From the NCBI GenBank assembly GCA_919901855.1, contig CAKKQC010000039.1:1-11373 (forward strand): 11,373 bases of DNA. The letters run 5' to 3'. Below, piece after piece: positions 5,698 to 11,373 of this stretch (position 1 is the stretch's first letter; the number at the start of each line of letters is the position of its first letter). The position numbers were made by a program, and so were the translations under genes. This DNA is from a bacterium (GTDB lineage Bacteria; Oederibacteriota; CAKKQC01). The notes beneath the pieces were generated by a model, which was given only the letters and a program-made list of their open reading frames with translations, had not been told where the DNA came from and searched no databases.

Positions 5698-8600
5698 TCA
5701 CGCGGGCGCCGGCGTATAGGGCTTGTCGGAGAGCCGGACGTTCTCGTCGCCGAGCAGGGCCCGGAGCTGGCCCACGAGCTCCCGGGTCGGCCGCACACGG
5801 AGCGAGGGGTTGGCCTCGAGCACGGCCTCGCCGTGGTGCAGGGTCGCGAGATGCAGGTACAGGGCGGCTTCGCCCGGCGACATCGAGGCGACCTCCCGGA
5901 TCGTGCGCAGTACCTCCTCGCCCATCCCGACGGTGGAGAGATGCAGGTGCACGCCCCGCGTCAGCCGCACCTGCGCCTCGGCCAGCGGCATCAGCTCCTT
6001 CGTGATGAGCGTGGGCCGCCCCTCGGCCTGCCGCTGGAGCGTGCCCGTCACGAGCAGGAGTGCGCCGTTCGCCAGCATCTTGCCCGAGCGCTTGATGACC
6101 TCGGGCCATGCGAGCGCCTCGATCGAGCCCTCGAGGTCCTCGATCTGGTAGCGGGCATAGGGTTCCTTCTTCTTCGTGAGCCCGTGCTTCACGTGCGTCA
6201 CGACCCCCGCGATCTTGAGCAGGCCGTTGGCGCCCGCCGCCTCGATCTTCGCGGGCGAGAGGCTGATGGTCGAAAGCTGGGCGATCTCGGGCTCGTACTC
6301 GGCGAGCGGGTGCCCGGAGACGTAACAGCCGAGCAGCTCCTTCTCGTAGGAGAGCCGGTTGCGCTCGATCGTCTCGTCCACCTGCGGCAGGGGGATGTCG
6401 GCCTCGGCGGTGTCCGCCCCGAAGAGCGACTCCTGACCACGCTTGCGGTCGTCCTGCTTCCGGGACCCGCGCTCGAGCGCCTGCCCGAGGATGGCGAGGA
6501 GCTGCTCGCGCCGGCCGCCGAGCGAGTCGAAGGCCCCGCACTTGATCAGGCTCTCGAGCACCTTGCGGTTGACCATCCCGAGGTCCATCCGCTCGCAGAA
6601 GTCGTACAGCGAAGCAAAAGGACCGCCGGTCTCGCGGGCCTTGACCATCAGCGCGGTCGCCGACTCCCCGACGTTCTTGACGGCCGCCAGCCCGAACCGG
6701 ACCGCGGCCTTCGTCCCGCCGTTCCCTTCGACGGGCACGCGCTCGACCGAGAAGAACGACCCGCTCGTGTTGACGTCCGGGGCGAGCACCGGGAGCTTGA
6801 GCTTCCGGCACTCGCTCACGTACTCGGCCACCTTGTCGAAGTTGCCGATTTCTGAAGTGAGCAGGGCCGCCATGAACTCGACCGGGTGGTGGGTCTTGAG
6901 CCACGCGGTCCAGTAGGCGAGCAGCGCGTAGGCGGCGGAATGCGACCGGTTGAACCCGTAGCCCGCGAACTTCTCGACGAATTCGTAGATCCGCTCGGCC
7001 TTGTCCCGCGGGATGCCGCGCGCGAGCGCGCCGGGGATGCCCTTCTCCTTGTCGCCCTCGATGAAGGTCTTCTCCTCGCGGGCCATGATCTCGGCCTTCT
7101 TCTTCCCCATCGACCGGCGGAACTCGTCGGCCTTGCCCATCGAGTAGCCGGCGAGCTCGTGCACGATCCGGATCACCTGCTCCTGGTACACGACGATCCC
7201 GAAGGTGTCCTTGAGGATCGGTTCGAGCTCGGGCACGTCGTACTCCGGGGCTTCCTGCCCGCTCCGGCGCCGGATGTACGTGTCGATCTGCTCCATCGGA
7301 CCCGGCCGGTAGAGGGCGTTTAGCGCGATGAGGTCCTCGAGCCGGTCGGGGTGCATCTTGCGCATCGCGTCCCGCATGCCCGAGGACTCGAACTGGAAGA
7401 TGCCGTCCGTGCGGGCCTCGGCGAAGAGGGCGAAAGTGTCGGGGTCGTCGAGCGGTACCTGGAGGTAATCGATCGTCTCTCCGCGGGTTTCGAGCACGAG
7501 CCGCCTGGTCTCGTCGAGCACGGTAAGCGTCTTGAGGCCGAGGAGGTCGATCTTGATCAGCCCCAGGTGCTTGATCCCGTCCATGTCGTACTGGGTCACG
7601 AGGGGGCCGTCGCCGCCCTCGAGCCGGAGCAGGGGCGCGAACCGGCGGAGCCCCCCGCCGTCCCCGGCCTCCGCGGGGGGCGCGATCACGACCCCGGCCG
7701 CGTGGGTGGACGCGTGCCGGGCGAGGCCCTCGAGCGCCCGGGCCGCCTCCAGCAGCCGCCGGTAGTCCTCGCGCTGGCCCAGCATGCCCTTGACCTCCTC
7801 CGTCTCGAGCCCCGCGGCCAGGGTGGCCTTGGGCCCGCCCGGGATGAGCTTCGCCAGCCGGTCCATCTCGCCGAACGGGAAGGCCATCGCGCGGCCGACG
7901 TCCCGGACGACCGCCCGCGCGTTCATGCGGGCGAAGGTCACGATCTGGGCGACGTTCTCGGGCCCGTACTTCTCCCGCACGTACGCGACCACCTCCTCCC
8001 GCCGGTTGTCCGGGAAGTCGATGTCGATGTCGGGCGGCTCCGCCCGCTCGGGATTCAGCATCCGCTCGAAGATGAGGTCGTACTTGAGGGGGTCGAGGTC
8101 CGTGATCCCGAGGACGTACGCCGTGAGGCTCCCGGCGGCGGAACCGCGGCCGGGACCGACGAGGATCCCGCGCTCCTTGGCGGTGCGGACGATGTCCCAG
8201 ACGATGAGGAAGTACGTCGAGAAACCCTTGAACCGGATGACGTCGAGCTCGTGCGCCAGCCGCTCCGCGACCTCGCCCGGCACCGTGCCGCCGTAACGGC
8301 GCTGGGCGCCCCGGAGGCACAGGTCCTGCAGGTACGCGTCCGCGTGGGGATAGCCCTCGGGAATCTCGAAGGGGGGGAACTTGAGCTTGCCCCCCTTGTC
8401 GTCGGCGAACACGAGCTCGAGCCCGCACCGCTCCGCGATCTCCCAGCTCCGCGTGACCGCGTCGGGAATCTCGGCGAACAGGGCGGCCATCTCCTGCGGC
8501 GACTTGAGGTAGAACTCGGGCGTCGGAAGCCTCATGCGGTCGGTCGCGTCCATCGTCTTCGCCGTCTGGATGCAGAGCAGGACCTCGTGCGCGAGGGCGT

Positions 8601-9318
8601 CCGCGCGCTCGAGGTAGTGGGCGTCGTTGGTCGCGACCGTGCCCAACCCGAGCTTCCCCGCGATCTCGACGAGTCCCCGGGTCGCCAGCTTTTCGTCGGC
8701 GAGCCCGTGGTCCATGAGCTCGATGAAGTACCGGTCGGGGCCCAGCAGCTCCTTGTACCAGGCCGCCGTCGCCGCGGCCTCCGCCGCCCTGTGTTTGAGC
8801 AGGTGCGTGGCCACCTCGCCGCTGAGACATCCCGAGAGCGCGATCAGCCCATCGTGGTGCTTCGCGAGCAGCTCCCGGTCGATGCGCGGCCGGTAGTAGA
8901 ACCCCTCCTCGTGTCCGAGGCTCGAGAGGATCGTGAGGTTGCGCAGCCCCGTCTCGTTCTGCGCCAGGAGAGTCAGGTGCCATTTCGGGCTATCCTCGCC
9001 GCCGGTCTTCTCGAGCCTACTCCCGGGCGCGACGTAGGCCTCCATGCCCAAGATCGCCTTCAGCCCCTCGCGGCGCGCCTCGCGGTAGAACTCGAGCGAG
9101 CCGCACATGTTGCCGTGGTCCGTGAGCGCAGCCGCGCTCATCCCGAGGGACCGGACCTGGTGCAGGAGGGGCTTCACGGCCACGGCCCGCTTCTGCTTGA
9201 CCGCCTCGTCGAACTCCCGGCGGTGATGGTCTTCGAGCTTGATGCGGTTGGCGCCGTCCAGCAACGAGTACTCGCTGTGGACGTGAAGATGCACGAACCG
9301 GACGTGGTCGGGACTCAT
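5698..9318 (-). CDS. dnaE: DNA polymerase III subunit alpha
   Basis: The replicative polymerase catalytic subunit, 1206 residues, full length for DnaE1. The PHP domain (about 8-240) carries H12/H14 (LHVHSEYS), D67/H68 (TDHGN), E93 (GMEAYVAP), H114, C164 (SGCLSG) and D232/H234 (NDAHY). The palm catalytic aspartates are D432 and D434 (PPDIDIDF) and D591 (KIDLLGLKTL). GPGRGSAAGSL is at 388-398 and LNALYRPGPM at 666-675. FAGYGFNRSHSAAYALLAY (784-802) is the conserved fingers-region block. QESLF (962-966) fits the beta-clamp-binding consensus and precedes an OB-fold (about 1034-1110: LKIAGVVTHVK, LEGSIEALAWPEV, LVTGTL). There is an extra charged segment of about 22 residues early in the PHP domain. 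ATG 9318 is chosen because the family N-terminus begins there; TACGAT lies 9 nt upstream and there is no Shine-Dalgarno close by. Several long antisense frames across it are shadows. Confidence 0.97.
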   Translation of the reverse strand: MSPDHVRFVHLHVHSEYSLLDGANRIKLEDHHRREFDEAVKQKRAVAVKPLLHQVRSLGMSAAALTDHGNMCGSLEFYREARREGLKAILGMEAYVAPGSRLEKTGGEDSPKWHLTLLAQNETGLRNLTILSSLGHEEGFYYRPRIDRELLAKHHDGLIALSGCLSGEVATHLLKHRAAEAAATAAWYKELLGPDRYFIELMDHGLADEKLATRGLVEIAGKLGLGTVATNDAHYLERADALAHEVLLCIQTAKTMDATDRMRLPTPEFYLKSPQEMAALFAEIPDAVTRSWEIAERCGLELVFADDKGGKLKFPPFEIPEGYPHADAYLQDLCLRGAQRRYGGTVPGEVAERLAHELDVIRFKGFSTYFLIVWDIVRTAKERGILVGPGRGSAAGSLTAYVLGITDLDPLKYDLIFERMLNPERAEPPDIDIDFPDNRREEVVAYVREKYGPENVAQIVTFARMNARAVVRDVGRAMAFPFGEMDRLAKLIPGGPKATLAAGLETEEVKGMLGQREDYRRLLEAARALEGLARHASTHAAGVVIAPPAEAGDGGGLRRFAPLLRLEGGDGPLVTQYDMDGIKHLGLIKIDLLGLKTLTVLDETRRLVLETRGETIDYLQVPLDDPDTFALFAEARTDGIFQFESSGMRDAMRKMHPDRLEDLIALNALYRPGPMEQIDTYIRRRSGQEAPEYDVPELEPILKDTFGIVVYQEQVIRIVHELAGYSMGKADEFRRSMGKKKAEIMAREEKTFIEGDKEKGIPGALARGIPRDKAERIYEFVEKFAGYGFNRSHSAAYALLAYWTAWLKTHHPVEFMAALLTSEIGNFDKVAEYVSECRKLKLPVLAPDVNTSGSFFSVERVPVEGNGGTKAAVRFGLAAVKNVGESATALMVKARETGGPFASLYDFCERMDLGMVNRKVLESLIKCGAFDSLGGRREQLLAILGQALERGSRKQDDRKRGQESLFGADTAEADIPLPQVDETIERNRLSYEKELLGCYVSGHPLAEYEPEIAQLSTISLSPAKIEAAGANGLLKIAGVVTHVKHGLTKKKEPYARYQIEDLEGSIEALAWPEVIKRSGKMLANGALLLVTGTLQRQAEGRPTLITKELMPLAEAQVRLTRGVHLHLSTVGMGEEVLRTIREVASMSPGEAALYLHLATLHHGEAVLEANPSLRVRPTRELVGQLRALLGDENVRLSDKPYTPAPA

Positions 9319-9327
9319 TGCGCGAAC

Positions 9328-9333
9328 ATCGTA
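9328..9333 (-). promoter_or_regulatory. -10-like element of dnaE
   Basis: On the minus strand TACGAT (4 of 6 to TATAAT) lies 9 nt before ATG 9318, predicting a leader of about 3 nt. A GGCGGAG further upstream is about 15 nt from the ATG, too far for a good Shine-Dalgarno. The evidence is modest on its own and rests on the shared pattern with neighbouring genes. Confidence 0.3.
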
Positions 9334-9336
9334 CTC

Positions 9337-9353
9337 CGCCCCCCGCGGGGGCG
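9337..9353. terminator. GC hairpin between barrel gene and dnaE
   Basis: CGCCCCC (9337-9343) pairs with GGGGGCG (9347-9353) across a 3-nt loop. On the minus strand it follows the barrel gene stop by 8 nt and precedes the dnaE -10-like element by 3 nt. No T-run follows in that direction. It could separate the two transcription units, which would fit dnaE having its own promoter. Confidence 0.4.
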
Positions 9354-9361
9354 CAAGCTTT

Positions 9362-10261
9362 TCAGTCGCCCCAGGCCTCCCGGTCGGCGGCCGACGCGGC
9401 ACCCCCGAACCTGACCGTGATTCCCGCCCGCAGGCGCAGTCCGCTGAAGTCGAAGGGCAAGGGCTGTCTCGCCGAAGCGGGCGCTCCGGATGCCGTCTTA
9501 CCCGAGATCAGGATCGAGCCGCCGTGGTAATCCACTGCTCCGTTCCCGTCGACGTCGACGTCGGACCGCCACTTCATCTCCTTCACGTCCGCCGCGAGGT
9601 ACCCGAACTCGCCGAAGACGGACCAGCCCGCGCCGACCCGCAGGGAGGCCCGGCCCGAGACCTCTCCGGCGAGCGTGCTGCCCGTGAGCCGCCCCCGTCC
9701 GTCCCACGAAAAGCCCGACGGGGGATTCAGGGGATCGGCGTACCGGCCCTGCTGCTCGAACGCCGAGTCGGCGTACGCAGGCCCGATGAAGACGGCGCCG
9801 CGCCACGACAGGCGGGCGGGGTCGCCACCTTCCTGCCACAGCCCCACCATGGCCACGGTGAGCGAGTGGTCGAACGACCAGCTGTCCCGGTAGGTCTCCC
9901 CGAACTGCCCGGATCCTTCGAACCGCGCCCGTTGGCCCGTCATCGACACTGTGCCGACCCTGACGCCCGCGCCGGTTCGCGCCGAGATGAGCCGGCCGAG
10001 TTCGCACCCGAACCCCGCGCCTCCGCGCACGGGACTCGTCGTGACCGCGCCTTCGGCCGTCTCGCCGAAGGCGGCGAGGTGGCCGATGAACTCGTCGCGG
10101 GACTGTCCGGCGATGAGCTTGAGCTCGTCCTCGACGGCGGTCATCGCGCCCCAATCCCAGCCCACCCACGGGCTCAGCCGCCATTCACCGGCCCGGACCG
10201 GGCCGGCGAGCGAAGCGGCGACGGCGAGGGCCGCGCCCACCAGCCGCGTCGAAGGGTGCAT
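9362..10261 (-). CDS. Probable outer-membrane beta-barrel protein
   Basis: The 299 residues start with a clear signal peptide (MHPSTR, hydrophobic 8-20, cleavage after PVRA at 24). The mature protein alternates hydrophobic and polar residues with frequent aromatic and glycine positions: EWRLSPWVGWDWG, LTVAMVGLWQ, LSWRGAVFIGPAYA, ASLRVGAGWSVFGEFGYLA, and a last strand GLRLRAGITVRFG (274-286). This is typical of a small beta-barrel embedded in the outer membrane. The chain does not end on the strand; a 13-residue tail (GAASAADREAWGD) follows. A loop at 236-244 reads DVDGNGAVD, like a calcium-binding dockerin or EF-hand-type turn. The protein matches no named porin I recognise, so substrate or role is unknown. 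The start codon faces uppP across a 20-bp gap and has no Shine-Dalgarno. Transcription runs toward dnaE with a hairpin in between. Confidence 0.75.
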   Translation of the reverse strand: MHPSTRLVGAALAVAASLAGPVRAGEWRLSPWVGWDWGAMTAVEDELKLIAGQSRDEFIGHLAAFGETAEGAVTTSPVRGGAGFGCELGRLISARTGAGVRVGTVSMTGQRARFEGSGQFGETYRDSWSFDHSLTVAMVGLWQEGGDPARLSWRGAVFIGPAYADSAFEQQGRYADPLNPPSGFSWDGRGRLTGSTLAGEVSGRASLRVGAGWSVFGEFGYLAADVKEMKWRSDVDVDGNGAVDYHGGSILISGKTASGAPASARQPLPFDFSGLRLRAGITVRFGGAASAADREAWGD

Positions 10262-10267
10262 GCATCT

Positions 10268-10275
10268 AATATACT
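10268..10275. promoter_or_regulatory. Bidirectional -10 core serving barrel gene and uppP
   Basis: The only AT-rich stretch in the 20-bp gap is AATATACT. On the plus strand TATACT (10270-10275) is 6 nt before the uppP ATG at 10282. On the minus strand TATATT (10273 to 10268) is 6 nt before the barrel gene ATG at 10261. Usual -10 spacing puts both transcription starts on the A of the respective ATG. Any -35 would have to lie within the opposite gene's coding sequence; none is obvious. Confidence 0.55.
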
Positions 10276-10281
10276 GAAGCT

Positions 10282-11067
10282 ATGACCCCCCTCCTCGCCG
10301 CCATCCTCCTCGGCGCCGTCCAGGGCGTGACGGAGTTCCTGCCCGTCAGCTCGACCGCCCACCTGGCGGCCCTGCCCGTTCTCTTCGGCTGGTCCGACCC
10401 GCTCCTGCGCAGCCAGGCCTTCGACGCGGTCCTGCACTTGGGCACGCTGGGCGCCCTGCTCGCCGTCTTCGGCGCCGAATGGGGGCGGCTGCTCTCCGGC
10501 CTCGCGCGACCCGCCACGGTGGACGGCCGCCTGGCGTGGGGCCTCGTGCTCGCGACTTTGCCCGCCCTCGCGGCAGGCGCGCTGCTCGAGCACGTGGTTG
10601 CGGACCGCCTGCGAACGCCGCACGCGATCGCGGGATTTCTCGCGGCGGGCGCCGTGATCCTGTGGGCGGCCGACGCCCGGCGGCCGGGCACCGGGGTAGC
10701 CCGGTCGCTCGGCTGGCGGGACGCGGTCCTGATCGGATGCGCGCAGGCCTTCGCCATCCTCCCCGGTCTTTCCCGGTCGGGCATGACGATATCGGCCGGC
10801 CTCGCGCTCGGGCTCTCCCGTGCCGAAGCGGCCCGGTACGCCTTTCTCCTCTCGGCTCCCATCATCGCCGCCGCGGGACTGTGGGAGAGCCGGCATCTGG
10901 CTGGACTCGGCGGCGGTGATGCCGCCCTCCTGGCCACCGGGATCGCGGTCGCCGCCCTTACGGGCGCCATCGCGATCCGCTGGTTCCTGCGGGTCATCGC
11001 CCGTATCGGGCTCCTCCCGTTCGCGATCTACCGGTTCCTCCTGGCTCTCGTACTGCTCGCCCAGTGA
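10282..11067 (+). CDS. uppP: Undecaprenyl-diphosphatase
   Basis: Dephosphorylates undecaprenyl pyrophosphate to the monophosphate, recycling the lipid carrier for peptidoglycan and other envelope polymers; an integral membrane enzyme also linked to bacitracin resistance. The 261 residues match the family length. Key motifs are present: QGVTEFLPVSSTAHL (14-28) with E18 and H27, and LPGLSRSGMTISAGL (160-174) with R165. FDAVLHLGTLGALLAVF (47-63) and the C-terminal LLPFAIYRFLLALVLL (244-259) are also typical. Multiple hydrophobic segments fill the rest. The ATG at 10282 begins the family's normal N-terminus; no Shine-Dalgarno precedes it, only a -10-like TATACT, so the message is probably leaderless. 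The next gene starts 44 nt downstream and may be cotranscribed. Confidence 0.95.
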   Translation: MTPLLAAILLGAVQGVTEFLPVSSTAHLAALPVLFGWSDPLLRSQAFDAVLHLGTLGALLAVFGAEWGRLLSGLARPATVDGRLAWGLVLATLPALAAGALLEHVVADRLRTPHAIAGFLAAGAVILWAADARRPGTGVARSLGWRDAVLIGCAQAFAILPGLSRSGMTISAGLALGLSRAEAARYAFLLSAPIIAAAGLWESRHLAGLGGGDAALLATGIAVAALTGAIAIRWFLRVIARIGLLPFAIYRFLLALVLLAQ

Positions 11068-11095
11068 AGGCAGGACGCTTTTCCTTGACGCTCCC

Positions 11096-11103
11096 GGGGG
11101 AGG
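11096..11103 (+). promoter_or_regulatory. Ribosome binding site of the Pro/Ala-rich gene
   Basis: GGGGGAGG is 8 nt upstream of ATG 11112 and nearly identical to the site in front of gltA. It supports the ATG as start and implies a transcript that begins upstream, possibly reading through from uppP. Confidence 0.55.
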
Positions 11104-11111
11104 CCCGTAAC

Positions 11112-11373
11112 ATGAAATGTATCGTGCTGAGATTGACCGTCCTCGTCGCCGGGCTGGTGTTCGTGGGGCCGGCGCTGGGCGAGACACCTCCCGCCCCCCC
11201 GCCCCCGCCGGCACCTGCGGCACCGGCAGTGCCGGCGGCACCGGGAGTGCCGGCGGTCGCCGCCAAGCCGGCGACTCCGCTACCCGTACCCGCAGTCGCC
11301 CCGGCCGTGCCGCCGGCCGCCCCCGTGCCGCCGGCCGCGCCCGCCGTCTCCGCGGCGGCCAAGCCGGCGGCGG
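11112..11373 (+). CDS. Secreted proline/alanine-rich protein, N-terminal part (runs off window)
   Basis: An open frame of 87 codons starts at ATG 11112 and reaches the window edge without a stop. Residues 1-23 are a good signal peptide (MKCIVLR, hydrophobic LTVLVAGLVFVG, cleavage after ALG before ETPPAP). Everything after it is low-complexity Pro/Ala/Val with two Lys, including two copies of VPPAAP encoded by an 18-nt tandem period (11307-11320 and 11325-11338 share 14 identical bases). Such stretches usually form an extended linker that spans the periplasm or wall between the membrane and a folded domain; that domain would lie beyond the window. The lone Cys is at position 3 and there is no lipobox. 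GTG 11124 is an alternative start that keeps the signal peptide. The function cannot be named. Frames on the opposite strand here are compositional shadows. Confidence 0.65.
   Translation, partial: MKCIVLRLTVLVAGLVFVGPALGETPPAPPPPPAPAAPAVPAAPGVPAVAAKPATPLPVPAVAPAVPPAAPVPPAAPAVSAAAKPAA

Noticed and set aside
5610-5798. N-terminal extension of the Nudix protein
   Set aside because: The extra residues are low-complexity Arg/Ser/Pro, run through the perfect hairpin into the dnaE coding end, and are absent from the Nudix family layout, which begins at the ATG at 5609.
5606-8983. Very long minus-strand open frame in another phase of dnaE
   Set aside because: Same strand, shifted frame; the translation is almost all Arg, Gly, Ala and Pro with no motif, while the dnaE frame carries every expected catalytic motif.
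9319-9402. N-terminal extension of dnaE by 28 codons
   Set aside because: It would overlap the end of the barrel gene and the intergenic hairpin; the conserved DnaE N-terminus starts at the ATG at 9318.
7351-9414. Long plus-strand open frame (687 codons) opposite dnaE
   Set aside because: It is antisense to the well-supported dnaE coding region; its translation is Arg/Glu/Val/Leu-rich with no family motifs, which is what high-GC codon use produces on the opposite strand.
11301-11340. Possible DNA-level tandem repeat or CRISPR-like repeat
   Set aside because: Only two copies with an 18-nt period, in frame with VPPAAP codons; it is a protein-level repeat with no spacers.
10994-11362. Minus-strand Ala/Gly/Thr-rich frame opposite the Pro/Ala gene
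   Set aside because: It is the complement of a Pro/Ala low-complexity stretch, which keeps all frames open; there is no start signal, and the plus frame has a signal peptide and a Shine-Dalgarno.

Overview
The window is very G+C-rich and tightly packed, with eleven genes on both strands. It comes from a Gram-negative-type bacterium: there is a predicted outer-membrane barrel protein, several Sec signal peptides, a Bat (aerotolerance) pair and an undecaprenyl-diphosphatase. The phylum cannot be fixed from this sequence; a high-GC soil or sediment lineage of the Acidobacteriota, Methylomirabilota or Eisenbacteria kind would fit, but that is a guess. Most of it is chromosomal housekeeping, with a small accessory island in the middle (about 3.19-5.06 kb).

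Layout. Positions 1-1136 (+) hold the 3' end of a batD-like gene overlapped by 4 nt by batE. A perfect hairpin at 1141-1170 separates batE from a convergent GIY-YIG domain gene (1176-1757, -). Citrate synthase follows (1915-3120, +) with a strong ribosome binding site. The accessory part comes next: a secreted protein of unknown function with propeller-like repeats and visibly lower G+C (3192-4346, +), then a PIN-domain protein (4403-4876, +) overlapped by 20 nt by a 68-codon gene (4857-5063, +). This last pair is a candidate toxin-antitoxin module with the toxin first. On the minus strand, reading right to left, come an outer-membrane barrel protein (9362-10261), dnaE (5698-9318) and a Nudix ADP-sugar hydrolase (5085-5609). 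GC-rich hairpins lie in both gaps. uppP (10282-11067, +) diverges from the barrel gene with only 20 bp between the two start codons. A secreted Pro/Ala-rich protein (from 11112, +) runs off the right edge.

How the genes relate. batD-batE is a true operon piece (membrane-associated Bat complex). The PIN and small gene are translationally coupled. The rest look like single-gene units: DNA replication (DnaE), nucleotide-sugar sanitation (Nudix), the TCA cycle (citrate synthase) and lipid-carrier recycling for the cell wall (UppP).

The most unusual feature is regulatory. Six genes have a -10-like TANNNT hexamer only 6-9 nt before the start codon and mostly no Shine-Dalgarno, which suggests leaderless or nearly leaderless mRNAs. 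Three other genes have clear Shine-Dalgarno sequences instead. In the barrel/uppP gap one AT-rich core appears to serve as -10 element in both directions, with both predicted transcripts starting at the A of the start codon. No RNA genes, CRISPR array, insertion sequence or prophage were seen.
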